This document shows positions 16,038 through 25,715 of a DNA stretch of 64,000 nt, piece after piece. Within the stretch, counting starts at the first letter, position 1. Each line of letters begins with the position of its first letter. Below the pieces are notes generated by a model that was given only the letters and a program-made list of their open reading frames with translations, ran no database searches and was not told where the DNA came from. The translations under genes and the position numbers were made by a program. This DNA comes from Streptomyces zhihengii (GTDB taxonomy: Bacteria; Actinomycetota; Actinomycetes; Streptomycetales; Streptomycetaceae): the NCBI RefSeq assembly GCF_016919245.1, contig NZ_JAFEJA010000001.1, positions 2,762,001-2,826,000 on the forward strand, given 5' to 3'.

Positions 16038-16477
16038 GCGCTCCGCGCGGTGTCCTCGATCGCCGGACGGGCTGCACGGCAGGCCCCGCCGGCGATTGAG
16101 GCACGGCGGCCCGGGGCAGCGCCCCCGCGAAGACCTCCCGCCCGCGGGAACGCAGGCCCCGGGGCACTCGCCCCCGGGAGACCTCACACCCTCCAGACCG
16201 CGTGTGCGGGCCCCGGGACCGCGCTCCGCGCGGTGTCCTCGCACGCCGGACGGGCTGAAAAGGCCCGGCGCCCCGGCGCCGAACGGGCATACACCGTCAG
16301 CCCCGCCGGCGATTGAGGCACGGGGGCCCGGAGGCAGCGCCCCCGCGAAGACCTCCAGCCCACGCGAACGCAGGCCCCGGGGCACTCGCCCCGGGAGACC
16401 TCACGGGCGGGCCCAGACCCCGGGCTCCGCCCGGGGAACCGCGCTCCGCCCGGTGTCCTCAAGCGCCGGACGGGCTG
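16038..16477. repeat. Interspersed Streptomyces-type repeat block (A-B-A-B-A)
   Basis: Element A (37 bp, core CGCCGGACGGGCTG) occurs at 16038-16074, 16221-16257 and 16441-16477. Element B, about 103 bp, occurs at 16085-16187 and 16301-16404, starting CCCCGCCGGCGATTGAGGCA and ending GGGAGACCTCAC. The end of A and the start of B are near-complements (CCTCGATCGCCGG against CCGGCGATTGAGG), so A-B pairs can form long hairpins. The gap 16028-16531 between the PepSY and meaB stop codons has no supportable gene. The hairpins may serve as terminators. Element A recurs inverted at 55474 and 55656. Confidence 0.8.
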
Positions 16478-16531
16478 AGGAGCCGGGCACCCTGCGTCGA
16501 ACGGGCAGACAAGGTCAGCCCGCCACCCCCG

Positions 16532-17488
16532 TCAGGAGGACGTCAGGCCCGAGACCAGTTCGTCCGCCGCCCGGTACGGGTCCAGCTCGCCCGCGACGAT
16601 GCGGCCCGCCAGCGCCCCCAGTCGCTGATCCCCGTGGAGGTCGCCGATGCGTTCGCGCAGGGCGGTGACGGCGATCGTCTCGACCTCCGTCGCCGCGCGG
16701 CGGACCCGGCGTTCGGCGAGGACGCCGTGCTCCTCCATCCAGGCGCGGTGCTTCTCCAGGGCCTGGACGACCTCGTCCACCCCCTCGCCCCGCGCGGCGA
16801 CCGTCTTGACGATCGGGGGACGCCAGTCCCCCGGCCCGCGGGCCTCGCCCAGGCCGAGCATGTGGTTGAGCTCGCGGGCCGTCGCGTCGGCCCCGTCCCG
16901 GTCCGCCTTGTTGACGACGTAGACGTCGCCGATCTCCAGGATCCCCGCCTTCGCGGCCTGGATCCCGTCGCCCATGCCGGGCGCGAGCAGCACCACGGAG
17001 GTGTCGGCCTGGGAGGCGATCTCCACCTCCGACTGGCCGACACCGACCGTCTCGACGATGACGACGTCGCACCCGGCGGCGTCCAGCACCCGGATCGCCT
17101 GGGGCGCGGCCCAGGCGAGGCCGCCGAGGTGGCCCCGGGTGGCCATGGAGCGGATGTAGACGCCCGGGTCGGAGGCGTGGTCCGACATCCGGACCCGGTC
17201 GCCGAGCAGCGCACCGCCGGAGAACGGCGAGGACGGGTCGACGGCGAGCACGCCGACCCGCTTGCCCGCCCTGCGGTAGGCCGAGACCAGCGCCGAGGTG
17301 GAGGTGGACTTGCCGACGCCGGGCGATCCCGTCAGACCGACGACGTACGCGCCGCCGGTCAGCGGCGCCAGCGCCGCCATCACCTCCCGCAGCTGCGGGG
17401 ACGCCCCCTCGACGAGGGAGATCAGCCGGGCCACGGCCCGGGGCCTGCCCTCTCTCGCCTGGGCCACCAGTTCGGGGACGTCCACCAT
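16532..17488 (-). CDS. meaB: MeaB/ArgK-family GTPase, chaperone of adenosylcobalamin mutases
   Basis: The protein has 318 residues and is a G3E-family P-loop GTPase. The Walker A motif is GSPGVGKS at 54-61, switch-like ETVGVGQSE at 146-154, and the guanine-specificity motif is NKAD at 193-196. MeaB proteins guard cofactor loading and reactivation of methylmalonyl- or isobutyryl-CoA mutase. It lies 29 bases after the acetyl-CoA acetyltransferase and close to the epimerase, a conserved acyl-CoA grouping. Mutase genes other than icmA are outside the window. The C-terminal dimerisation arm is present. Confidence 0.92.
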   Translation of the reverse strand: MVDVPELVAQAREGRPRAVARLISLVEGASPQLREVMAALAPLTGGAYVVGLTGSPGVGKSTSTSALVSAYRRAGKRVGVLAVDPSSPFSGGALLGDRVRMSDHASDPGVYIRSMATRGHLGGLAWAAPQAIRVLDAAGCDVVIVETVGVGQSEVEIASQADTSVVLLAPGMGDGIQAAKAGILEIGDVYVVNKADRDGADATARELNHMLGLGEARGPGDWRPPIVKTVAARGEGVDEVVQALEKHRAWMEEHGVLAERRVRRAATEVETIAVTALRERIGDLHGDQRLGALAGRIVAGELDPYRAADELVSGLTSS

Positions 17489-17517
17489 GACGCAATCGCT
17501 CCTTGACTAGCCGGGAC

Positions 17518-18720
17518 TTACTTGGCCGGGACCCGCACGATCAGCGCGTCGCCCTGGCCGCCGCCGCCGCACAGCGCGGCCGCGCCGACGCCTCCGCCGC
17601 GGCGCCCCAGCTCCAGCGCGAGGTGGAGGACGACACGGGCGCCGGACATGCCGATGGGGTGGCCGAGCGCGATGGCGCCGCCGTTCACGTTCACCTTCTC
17701 CGGGGTGACGCCGAGGTCCTTCATCGACTGGTGGGCGACCGCGGCGAACGCCTCGTTGATCTCGATGAGGTCCAGGTCGCCGACCTGGAGGCCCTCCTTC
17801 TTCAGGGCGTGCGCGATGGCGTTCGACGGCTGCGACTGGAGGGAGTTGTCCGGGCCCGCGACGTTGCCGTGCGCGCCGATCTCGGCGATCCACTCCAGGC
17901 CGAGCTCCTCGGCCTTGGCCTTGCTCATCACGACCACGGCGGCGGCGCCGTCGGAGATCTGCGAGGAGGTGCCGGCGGTGATGGTGCCGTCCTTGGCGAA
18001 GGCGGGGCGCAGCTTGCCCAGGGACTCGGTGGTGGTCTCCGCGCGGATGCCCTCGTCCTGGGAGAAGACGATCGGGTCGCCCTTGCGCTGCGGGATCTCG
18101 ACGGGCGTGATCTCGGCCTCGAAGATCCCGTTCTTCTGCGCGGCGGCGGCCCGCTGGTGGGAGAGGGCGGCGATCTCGTCCTGGACGTCGCGCGGGATGC
18201 CGAGGCGGGTGTTGTGCTTCTCGGTGGACTCGCCCATGGCGACGTTCTCGAAGGAGTCGGTGAGACCGTCGTAGGCCATGGCGTCGAGCATCTCGATCGC
18301 ACCGTACTTGTATCCCTCGCGGGACTTCGGCAGCAGGTGCGGCGCGTTGGTCATGGACTCCTGGCCGCCGGCGACGATCACGTCGAACTCGCCGGCGCGG
18401 ATGAGCTGGTCCGCGAGGGCGATGGCGTCGAGGCCGGAGAGGCACACCTTGTTGACGGTGAGGGCGGGGACGTTCATCGGGATGCCGCCCTTGACGGCCG
18501 CCTGGCGCGCCGGGATCTGCCCCGCCCCGGCCTGGAGCACCTGCCCCATGATCACGTACTGCACCTGGTCGCCGCCGATGCCGGCGCGCTCCAGGGCGGC
18601 CTTGATCGCGAAGCCGCCGAGGTCGGCTCCGGAGAACGACTTCAGCGAGCCGAGCAGGCGGCCCATGGGCGTACGGGCGCCCGCGACGATCACGGAGGTG
18701 TTACCGGTCGTTTCAGACAT
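17518..18720 (-). CDS. Acetyl-CoA C-acetyltransferase (thiolase)
   Basis: The protein has 400 residues and catalyses condensation of two acetyl-CoA to acetoacetyl-CoA or the reverse thiolysis. The nucleophile is Cys93 ([10 protein letters not shown]). The His motif is [10 protein letters not shown], and the C-terminal base Cys is in [11 protein letters not shown]. Length is typical. ATG at 18720 is preferred to GTG at 18726 because GGGG lies nine bases from the ATG but only three from the GTG. It is probably cotranscribed with meaB and divergent from the epimerase gene. It could feed the ethylmalonyl-CoA route or fatty-acid breakdown. Confidence 0.93.
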   Translation of the reverse strand: MSETTGNTSVIVAGARTPMGRLLGSLKSFSGADLGGFAIKAALERAGIGGDQVQYVIMGQVLQAGAGQIPARQAAVKGGIPMNVPALTVNKVCLSGLDAIALADQLIRAGEFDVIVAGGQESMTNAPHLLPKSREGYKYGAIEMLDAMAYDGLTDSFENVAMGESTEKHNTRLGIPRDVQDEIAALSHQRAAAAQKNGIFEAEITPVEIPQRKGDPIVFSQDEGIRAETTTESLGKLRPAFAKDGTITAGTSSQISDGAAAVVVMSKAKAEELGLEWIAEIGAHGNVAGPDNSLQSQPSNAIAHALKKEGLQVGDLDLIEINEAFAAVAHQSMKDLGVTPEKVNVNGGAIALGHPIGMSGARVVLHLALELGRRGGGVGAAALCGGGGQGDALIVRVPAK

Positions 18721-18863
18721 GTGCACGATCCCCTTTCAGCCGCAGCTGAGGAGTGAACGAGGGTTTACTCAAATGTACTGAGCGCGGCTCATCCGGGTCA
18801 CCGGCCCGCGGGTGTGATCGCGCGCACGTTGCGTAACGGGCCGCCGAGCGCTGCACTTGGGGG

Positions 18864-19292
18864 ATGCTGACGCGAATCGACCACATCGGGATCGCCTGTT
18901 TCGACCTCGACAAGACCGTCGAGTTCTACCGGGCGACATACGGCTTCGAGGTGTTCCACTCCGAGGTCAACGAGGAGCAGGGCGTCCGCGAGGCCATGCT
19001 CAAGATCAACGAGACCTCCGACGGCGGGGCCTCCTACCTCCAGCTCCTGGAGCCCACCCGCGAGGACTCCGCGGTCGGCAAGTGGCTGGCGAAGAACGGT
19101 GAGGGCGTCCACCACATCGCCTTCGGCACCGAGGACGTGGACGCGGACGCCGCGGACATCCGCGACAAGGGCGTCCGCGTGCTCTACGACGAGCCGCGCA
19201 AGGGCTCGATGGGCTCCCGGATCACCTTCCTGCACCCCAAGGACTGCCACGGTGTGCTGACCGAACTCGTCACCTCTGCAACGGAGCACTGA
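18864..19292 (+). CDS. mce: Methylmalonyl-CoA epimerase
   Basis: The protein has 142 residues, a vicinal-oxygen-chelate fold of two beta-alpha-beta-beta-beta modules. The first metal-ligand His is in MLTRIDHIGIA (His7), the second module has GEGVHHIAFG, and the C-terminal HGVLTELV carries the Glu ligand. It interconverts (2R)- and (2S)-methylmalonyl-CoA, supplying the mutase with its stereoisomer and polyketide synthases with the other. TTGGGGG precedes the ATG. The divergent thiolase and meaB form the same functional group. Confidence 0.93.
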   Translation: MLTRIDHIGIACFDLDKTVEFYRATYGFEVFHSEVNEEQGVREAMLKINETSDGGASYLQLLEPTREDSAVGKWLAKNGEGVHHIAFGTEDVDADAADIRDKGVRVLYDEPRKGSMGSRITFLHPKDCHGVLTELVTSATEH

Positions 19293-19318
19293 CCGACCCT
19301 TTCCCGGCCCGGTAGAGT
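19290..19318 (+). promoter_or_regulatory. Candidate promoter of scy
   Basis: TGACCG (19290-19295) and TAGAGT (19313-19318) are separated by 17 bases and fit a housekeeping sigma -35/-10 pair, with a better -10. The -35 overlaps the mce stop codon. The scy GTG lies 141 bases downstream. Confidence 0.4.
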
Positions 19319-19378
19319 GGGCCGTTCCGGGCCGGGGCCGGGTCGGGGCCGTTCCACGTCTCCGTCGTCGATCTGTCA

Positions 19379-19411
19379 CCATTCCCCGGGGGGCCGTTCG
19401 CCGGGGAACGG
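19379..19411 (+). promoter_or_regulatory. Leader hairpin upstream of scy
   Basis: CCATTCCCCGG (19379-19389) pairs with CCGGGGAACGG (19401-19411) at ten of eleven positions around an 11-base loop. It lies in the scy leader 48 bases before the start codon. It could attenuate or stabilise the message; no T-run follows. Confidence 0.4.
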
Positions 19412-19458
19412 TGCTCGTTTGGAGACAGTTGCGACCAGGGGACGGATGGGACCGCGCA

Positions 19459-22400
19459 GTGCGGGGCTACGAACGCCAGGAGAGCCACCGAGCTGACGAC
19501 GACCACCTCTCGCGGTTCGAAGCCGAGATGGACCGGCTGAAGACCGAGCGGGAGAAGGCCGTCCAGCATGCCGAGGACCTCGGCTACCAGGTCGAGGTAT
19601 TGCGTGCCAAGCTCCACGAGGCACGCCGCAATCTCGCCTCCCGCCCCTCCTACGACACCGGCGATCTCGGTTACCAGGCCGAGCAGTTGCTCCGGAACGC
19701 GCAGATCCAGGCGGACCAGCTCCGCTCGGACGCCGAGCGCGAGCTGCGCGAGGCCCGCGCCCAGACGCAGCGCATCCTCCAGGAGCACGCCGAGCACCAG
19801 GCCCGGCTCCAGGCGGAGCTGCACGCCGAGGCGGTCCAGCGCCGCCAGCGGCTCGACCAGGAGCTGGCCGAACGCCGTCAGACCGTCGAGTCGCACGTCA
19901 ACGAGAACGTCGCGTGGGCCGAGCAGCTCCGCGCCCGCACGGAGTCCCAGGCCCAGCGCCTGGTCGACCAGTCCCGTGCCGAGGCCGAGCAGGCGCTGGC
20001 CGCGGCCCGCGCGGAAGCCGCCCGGGTCGCCGAGGAGAGCCGCAGGCGGCTCGGCAGCGAGGCGGAGGCCGCCCGTGCCGAGGCCGAGGCGCTGCTGCTG
20101 CGGGCCCGCAAGGACGCCGAGCGCCTGCTGAACGCCGCCTCCAGCCAGGCGCAGGAGGCGACCGCCCACGCCGAGCAGCTCCGCACCTCGACGACCGCCG
20201 AGTCCGACCAGGCCCGTCAGCAGGCCGCCGAGCTCAGCCGCACCGCCGGGTCCCGCCTCCAGGAGGCCGAGGAGAAGCTCCGCGAGGCCCGCTCCGAGTC
20301 GGAGAAGCTGGTCTCGGAGGCGAAGGAGTCGGCCGCCAGGCAGCTCGCGTCGGCCGAGTCGGTCAACGAGCAGCGCACCCGTACCGCCAAGGCGGAGATC
20401 GCCCGCCTGGTCGCCGAGGCGACCAAGGAGGCCGAGACCCTCAAGGCGGAGGCCGAGTCCGCGCTGGCGGACGCACGGGCCGAGTCCGAGAAGCTGGTGG
20501 CCGCCGCGGGCGAGAAGGCCCGCACGGCGGCGGCGGAGGACTCCGCCGCCCAGCTCGCCAAGGCCGCCCGCACCGCCGAGGAGGTGCTCACCAAGGCGTC
20601 CGAGGACGCCAGGGCGACCACCAGGGCCGCCGGCGAGGAGGCCGAGCGCATCCGGCGCGAGGCCGAGGCCGAGGCGGACCGGCTGCGCGGCGAGGCCGCC
20701 GAGCAGGCCGACGAGCTCAAGGGCGCGGCCAAGGACGACACCAAGGAGTACCGCGCCAAGACGGTCGAGCTCCAGGAGGAGGCCCGCAGGCTGCGCGGCG
20801 AGGCCGAGCAGCTGCGCGCGGAGGCGGTCGCCGAGGGCGAGCGGATCCGGGGCGAGGCGCGGCGCGAGGCCGTCCAGCAGATCGAGGAGGCGGCCAGGAC
20901 CGCCGAGGAACTGCTCACCAAGGCCCGCACGGACGCCGACGAGCTGCGCGCCAAGGCCGCGGGCGACAGCGAGAAGGTCCGCACCGAGGCGATCGAGCGG
21001 GCCACCGCCCTGCGCAAGCAGGCCGAGGAGACGCTGGAGCGCACCCGCGCCGAGGCCGACCGGCTGCGGGCCGAGGCGGAGGAGCAGGCGGACGCGGTGC
21101 GCTCCGCCGCCGACACCGCCGCCGACGAGCTGCGCGCGGACACCGAGCGCGCGGTCGCGGCACGGCAGGAGGAGGCCGCCGGCGAGCTGACCCGGCTGCA
21201 CACCGAGGCCGAGAGCCGGCTGGCGGGCGCCGAGGAGAACCTGGCCGAGGCGCGGGCCGAGGGCGAGCGGATCCGGCGCGAGGCCGCCGAGGAGACGGAG
21301 CGGCTGCGCACCGAGGCCGCCGAGCGGCTGCGCACGCTCCGGGAGCAGGCGGAGCAGGAGGCCGACCGGCTGCGCACGGAGGCCGCGTCCGACGCGTCCG
21401 CCTCCCGCGCGGAGGCCGAGGCGCTGGCGGTGCGGCTGCACAGCGACGCCGCGGCCGAGGCCGAGCGGCTGAAGACCGAGGCGCAGGAGACCGCGGACCG
21501 GATCCGCACCGAGGCCGCGGCGGCCGCCGAGCGCGTCGGCGCCGAGGCCGCCGAGGCACTCGCCGCGGCCCAGGAGGAGGCCGCCCGGCGCCGCCGGACG
21601 GCGGAGGAGACCCTCGACTCGGCGCGTGCCGAGGCCGACCAGGAGCGCGAGCGGGCCCGGGAGCAGAGCGAGGAGCTGCTGGCGTCCGCCCGCAAGCGGG
21701 TCGAGGAGGCGCAGGCCGAGGCGCAGCGGCTGGTCGAGGAGGCCGACCGCCGTGCCACCGAGATGGTCGCGGCGGCCGAGCAGACGGCGCAGCAGGTCCG
21801 CGACTCGGTGAACGGGCTCCAGGAGCAGGCCGAGCAGGAGATCACGGGTCTGCGCAGCGCGGCCGAGCACGCTGCGGAGCGCACCCGGGGCGAGGCGCAG
21901 GAGGAGGCGGACCGGGTCCGTGCCGACGCCTACGCCGAGCGGGAGCGGGCCGCCGAGGACGCCTCGCGGCTGCGGGAGCGGGCGCAGGAGGAGACGGACG
22001 CGGCGAAGGCGCTCGCCGAGCGCACCACGGCGGACGCCATCGCCGAGGCGGACCGTCTGCGGTCCGACACCGCGGAGTACGCCCAGCGGATGCGCACCGA
22101 GGCGTCGGACGCGGTCGCGACGGCCGAGCAGGACGCCTCGCGCACCCGTGCCGACGCCCGCGAGGACGCCAACCGGATCCGTTCGGAGGCGGCCGCGCAG
22201 GCGGACGCGCTGGTCGGTGAGGCGACCTCCGAGTCGGAGCGGCTGCACACGGAGGCGTCGGAGCTGCGGGCCGCGGCCGACGCCGAGACCACCCGGCTGC
22301 TCACCGAGGCCGAGCAGATCAAGGTGGACGGCGAGGCCGAGATCGAGCAGATGCGCGCCGCGGTGCGCGCCGAGCGCGAGCAGGTCCTCGACGAGGCGCG

Positions 22401-23436
22401 CAGGGCGGCCGACAAGCGGCGCGCCGACGCGGCGGCCCAGGCCGACCAGCTCGTCGCCGAGGCGGCCGGCGAGGCCGAGCGGCTGCGCGCGGAGGCGTCG
22501 GAGACGGTCGGGTCGGCGCAGCAGGCGGCCGAGCGCATCGCGGCCGAGGCACGCCGGGTCAAGGCCGAGGGCGAGTCGACCGCCGAGCGGATGCGTTCCG
22601 AGGCGCGCACGGAGGCCGACCGGCTGCTGGACGAGGCGCGCGAGTCGGCGGCCAGGCGCCGTGCCGACGCGGCCGAGCAGGCCGACCAGTTGATCGCGAA
22701 GGCCCAGGAGGAGGCGCTGCGCGCCGCGACCTTGGCCGAGGAGCAGGCGGACACCATGGTCGGCGCGGCCCGCAAGGAGGCCGAGCGGCTGGTCGCCGAG
22801 TCCACCGTCGAGGGCAACTCGCTGGTGGAGAAGGCCCGTACGGACGCCGACGAGCTGCTGGTCGGCGCGCGCCGGGACGCGACCGCCATAAGGGAGCGCG
22901 GCGAGGAGCTGCGGGCCCGGGTCGAGGCCGAGATCGAGGAACTGCACACCCGGGCGCGGCGGGAGACGGCCGAGCAGATGAAGACCGCCGGCGAGCGGGT
23001 CGACCATCTGGTCAAGGCCGCCGAGGAGCAGCGCGCCGAGGCGGAGGCCAAGGCCAAGGAGCTGGTCGCGGACGCCAATTCGGAGGCGAGCAAGGTGCGC
23101 ATCGCCGCCGTGAAGAAGGCGGAGACCCTCCTGAAGGAGGCCGGCGCCAAGAAGACCGAGCTGGTCCGCGAGGCCGAGCGCGTCAAGGCGGAGGCCGAGC
23201 AGGAGGCCGAGCGGATGATCGCGGAGGGCAAGCGGGAGCTCGACGTGCTGGTGCGGCGGCGCGAGGACATCCAGGCGGAGATCTCCCGTGTCCAGGACGT
23301 GCTGGAGGCGTTGGAGTCCTTCGAGGCTCCGACGGGGGGCAAGGGTTCGGCTCAGAGCGGCTCGGGCGCGGGGGGCGTCAAGGCGGGAGCCGCCGCGGGG
23401 GGCACACGTTCGAGTGGCAAGCCATCCGACGGCTAG
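19459..23436 (+). CDS. scy: Scy, polar-growth coiled-coil scaffold protein
   Basis: The protein has 1325 residues and is almost entirely coiled coil, built from Ala/Glu/Arg-rich repeats of the form AEAERLRTEA. The short N-terminal region (RGYERQES...LSRFEAEMDRL) matches the DivIVA-interacting end of Scy. A Gly/Ser low-complexity tail covers the last 35 residues. Scy organises tip polarisation with DivIVA and FilP in Streptomyces hyphae. GTG at 19459 gives the family N-terminus; an in-frame GTG at 19411 lies in the leader hairpin. The next gene is filP. The reading frame is uninterrupted despite its repetitiveness. Confidence 0.93.
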   Translation: MRGYERQESHRADDDHLSRFEAEMDRLKTEREKAVQHAEDLGYQVEVLRAKLHEARRNLASRPSYDTGDLGYQAEQLLRNAQIQADQLRSDAERELREARAQTQRILQEHAEHQARLQAELHAEAVQRRQRLDQELAERRQTVESHVNENVAWAEQLRARTESQAQRLVDQSRAEAEQALAAARAEAARVAEESRRRLGSEAEAARAEAEALLLRARKDAERLLNAASSQAQEATAHAEQLRTSTTAESDQARQQAAELSRTAGSRLQEAEEKLREARSESEKLVSEAKESAARQLASAESVNEQRTRTAKAEIARLVAEATKEAETLKAEAESALADARAESEKLVAAAGEKARTAAAEDSAAQLAKAARTAEEVLTKASEDARATTRAAGEEAERIRREAEAEADRLRGEAAEQADELKGAAKDDTKEYRAKTVELQEEARRLRGEAEQLRAEAVAEGERIRGEARREAVQQIEEAARTAEELLTKARTDADELRAKAAGDSEKVRTEAIERATALRKQAEETLERTRAEADRLRAEAEEQADAVRSAADTAADELRADTERAVAARQEEAAGELTRLHTEAESRLAGAEENLAEARAEGERIRREAAEETERLRTEAAERLRTLREQAEQEADRLRTEAASDASASRAEAEALAVRLHSDAAAEAERLKTEAQETADRIRTEAAAAAERVGAEAAEALAAAQEEAARRRRTAEETLDSARAEADQERERAREQSEELLASARKRVEEAQAEAQRLVEEADRRATEMVAAAEQTAQQVRDSVNGLQEQAEQEITGLRSAAEHAAERTRGEAQEEADRVRADAYAERERAAEDASRLRERAQEETDAAKALAERTTADAIAEADRLRSDTAEYAQRMRTEASDAVATAEQDASRTRADAREDANRIRSEAAAQADALVGEATSESERLHTEASELRAAADAETTRLLTEAEQIKVDGEAEIEQMRAAVRAEREQVLDEARRAADKRRADAAAQADQLVAEAAGEAERLRAEASETVGSAQQAAERIAAEARRVKAEGESTAERMRSEARTEADRLLDEARESAARRRADAAEQADQLIAKAQEEALRAATLAEEQADTMVGAARKEAERLVAESTVEGNSLVEKARTDADELLVGARRDATAIRERGEELRARVEAEIEELHTRARRETAEQMKTAGERVDHLVKAAEEQRAEAEAKAKELVADANSEASKVRIAAVKKAETLLKEAGAKKTELVREAERVKAEAEQEAERMIAEGKRELDVLVRRREDIQAEISRVQDVLEALESFEAPTGGKGSAQSGSGAGGVKAGAAAGGTRSSGKPSDG

Positions 23437-23480
23437 CCACTCAAAAGGCTGGACATTCTCCAGATCAAACCGGCATCCGC

Positions 23481-23510
23481 TCGATGACACGCCGCTTCGG
23501 CCCCTAGGAT
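23481..23510 (+). promoter_or_regulatory. Candidate promoter of filP
   Basis: TCGATG (23481-23486) and TAGGAT (23505-23510) are 18 bases apart, with a good -10 and weak -35. They lie 41 bases before the filP ATG, suggesting filP has its own promoter in addition to any read-through from scy. Confidence 0.35.
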
Positions 23511-23550
23511 TCCCTCTAACACCTCACCGGTCTCTTTCGACAGGAACCCC

Positions 23551-24489
23551 ATGAGCGACACTTCCTCCCCCTTCGGCTTCGAGCTCGTGCGGCGTGGTTA
23601 CGACCGCGGTCAGGTGGACGACCGCATTACCAAACTCGTCGCCGACCGTGATAGTGCTCTGACCCGAATCACCTCTCTGGAAAAGCGCATCGAGGAGCTC
23701 CACCTCGAAACGCAGAACGCCCAGGCCCAGGTCAACGACGCCGAGCCGTCGTACGCCGGTCTCGGCGCGCGTGTCGAGAAGATCCTCCGCCTCGCCGAGG
23801 AGGAGGCGAAGGACCTGCGCGAGGAGGCCCGCCGCGCCGCCGAGCAGCACCGGGAGCTCGCCGAGTCCGCCGCCCAGCAGGTGCGCAACGACGCCGAGTC
23901 GTTCGCCGCCGAGCGGAAGGCCAAGGCCGAGGACGAGGGCGTCCGGATCGTCGAGAAGGCCAAGGGCGACGCCCAGACGCTGCGCGGCGACGCGCAGAAG
24001 GACGCGCAGTCCAAGCGCGAGGAGGCGGACGCCCTCTTCGAGGAGACCCGCGCCAAGGCCGCCCAGGCCGCCGCCGACTTCGAGACCAACCTGGCCAAGC
24101 GCCGCGAGCAGTCGGAGCGCGACCTGGCCTCGCGTCAGGCCAAGGCGGAGAAGCGTCTGGCGGAGATCGAGCACCGCGCCGAGCAGCTCCGCCTGGAGGC
24201 CGAGAAGCTGCGCACCGACGCCGAGCGCCGCGCCCGCCAGACGGTGGAGACCGCGCAGCGCCAGGCCGAGGACATCGTCGCCGACGCGAACGCCAAGGCC
24301 GACCGGATCCGCAGCGAATCGGAGCGCGAGCTGGCGGCGCTGACCAACCGCCGCGACTCGATCAACGCCCAGCTCACCAACGTCCGCGAGATGCTGGCCA
24401 CGCTGACGGGCGCGGCCGTGGCCGCGGCCGGCACCCCGGCGGACGACGAGCCGATCTCCCGCGGCGTCCCGGCGCAGCAGTCCCGCTGA
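23551..24489 (+). CDS. filP: FilP, intermediate-filament-like coiled-coil protein
   Basis: The protein has 312 residues. The N-terminal 30 residues (FGFELVRRGYDRGQVDDRI) resemble the DivIVA-type membrane/pole-targeting lead. A long coiled coil from about 35 to 275 with an interruption near residue 68 (PSYAGLG) follows, then a short Ala/Pro tail. FilP assembles into filaments that give hyphae rigidity and works with Scy and DivIVA at tips. A shorter relative of Scy, it probably arose from the same ancestor. A terminator hairpin follows at 24520. Confidence 0.93.
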   Translation: MSDTSSPFGFELVRRGYDRGQVDDRITKLVADRDSALTRITSLEKRIEELHLETQNAQAQVNDAEPSYAGLGARVEKILRLAEEEAKDLREEARRAAEQHRELAESAAQQVRNDAESFAAERKAKAEDEGVRIVEKAKGDAQTLRGDAQKDAQSKREEADALFEETRAKAAQAAADFETNLAKRREQSERDLASRQAKAEKRLAEIEHRAEQLRLEAEKLRTDAERRARQTVETAQRQAEDIVADANAKADRIRSESERELAALTNRRDSINAQLTNVREMLATLTGAAVAAAGTPADDEPISRGVPAQQSR

Positions 24490-24519
24490 CGCGAGGGCGC
24501 CCGGCGCCCCGCGTCCACT

Positions 24520-24560
24520 CACCGGTGCCCGGTGCCTCCACGAGGCGCCGGGCACCGGTG
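24520..24560 (+). terminator. Terminator after filP
   Basis: A 19-bp stem, 24520-24538 with 24542-24560, pairs at 18 positions around a 3-base loop. It begins about 30 bases after the filP stop and separates it from the ABC exporter genes. No T-run. Confidence 0.65.
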
Positions 24561-24731
24561 TGTGCGCGGCCGTCACCCCGGGCGTGTCCCGGGCCCGCGG
24601 GAGCCTGCCGGCGCCACCTCGCCCCGGCGCACGGCCCGTTGGCGCCGGGGCCGCCCGGCCGACGCACGATCGACGTGTCCCGTTGGGCGAACCGGGTGGC
24701 GCGGGCCATGCCGCCCCCGTAGCGTGACCGC

Positions 24732-25712
24732 ATGATCGAGCTCGAGGGTCTCACCAAACATTTCGGCAAGAAGGTCGCGGTCGACAACCTCTCCTTCACG
24801 GTGCGCCCGGGGGTGGTGACCGGATTCCTCGGTCCCAACGGGGCGGGCAAGTCGACCACGATGCGCATGATGCTGGATCTGGACAACCCCACCCGCGGGA
24901 GGGTCCGGATCGACGGCAGGCACTACCGGGACCTCGACGAACCGCTCAAGTACATCGGCGCGCTGCTCGACGCGAAGGCCATGCACGGCGGTCGCAGCGC
25001 GTACAACAACCTCCTCTGCCTCGCCCAGGCCAACCGCATCCCCGCGCGCCGGGTCGCGGAAGTGCTCGACGTCGTCGGTCTGACGGCGGTGGCGAAGAAG
25101 AAGTCCAAGGGATTCTCCCTTGGTATGGGCCAACGCCTCGGAATCGCCTCGGCGCTGCTCGGCGACCCCGAGATCCTGATGTTCGACGAGCCGGTGAACG
25201 GTCTGGATCCCGAGGGAATTCACTGGATCCGCAATCTGATGAAAGCCCTCGCGCAGGAAGGCCGGACGATCTTCGTCTCGTCCCACCTGATGAGCGAAAT
25301 GGCCCTCACGGCGGACCACTTGATCGTCATCGGACAGGGCAAGCTGCTCGCCGACACATCGATGGCCGATTTCATTCACAAGAACTCCCGCAGTTATGTA
25401 CGACTGCGCACCCCGCAGCGCGAACGCCTCCTCGACGTCCTGCACGGCGCCGGCATGATCGCCGTCGAGTCCGGCAACGGCACCCTGGAGATCGACGGGG
25501 CGACGACCGAGGCCCTCGGCGAGCTCGCCGCCGAGCACCGGATCACGCTGCACGAGCTGAGCGCCCAGCGCGCCTCGCTCGAAGAGGCCTTCATGCAGAT
25601 GACGGCGGGAGCCGTGGAGTACCACGCGCACTCCACCGGCGACCTCCCCGACGCACCCCCGCCGACCGGCCCCGCCGCCCCGCAGTGGGCCCCGCGCAAC
25701 GAGGGAGCCTGA
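24732..25712 (+). CDS. ABC exporter ATP-binding protein, module 1
   Basis: The protein has 326 residues. Walker A is GPNGAGKST at 34-42. The signature is SLGMGQRLG in place of the usual LSGGQ, and Walker B is ILMFDEPVNGLDPEG. The switch His is in VSSHLMSEM. A C-terminal 90-residue extension follows the ATPase domain. This BcrA/NatA-like group works with ABC-2 membrane proteins, here the gene three bases downstream. It is a close paralogue of the ATPase at 26632-27792, sharing the odd signature. The substrate is unknown. Confidence 0.88.
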   Translation: MIELEGLTKHFGKKVAVDNLSFTVRPGVVTGFLGPNGAGKSTTMRMMLDLDNPTRGRVRIDGRHYRDLDEPLKYIGALLDAKAMHGGRSAYNNLLCLAQANRIPARRVAEVLDVVGLTAVAKKKSKGFSLGMGQRLGIASALLGDPEILMFDEPVNGLDPEGIHWIRNLMKALAQEGRTIFVSSHLMSEMALTADHLIVIGQGKLLADTSMADFIHKNSRSYVRLRTPQRERLLDVLHGAGMIAVESGNGTLEIDGATTEALGELAAEHRITLHELSAQRASLEEAFMQMTAGAVEYHAHSTGDLPDAPPPTGPAAPQWAPRNEGA

Positions 25713-25715
25713 CCC

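Noticed and set aside
19270..23490. A 1406-codon open frame antisense to the whole of scy
   Set aside because: It is Leu/Gly/Arg-rich low-complexity translation produced by the biased GAG/GCC repeats of scy. It has no domain, no ribosome-binding site, and the sense strand is a well-known gene.
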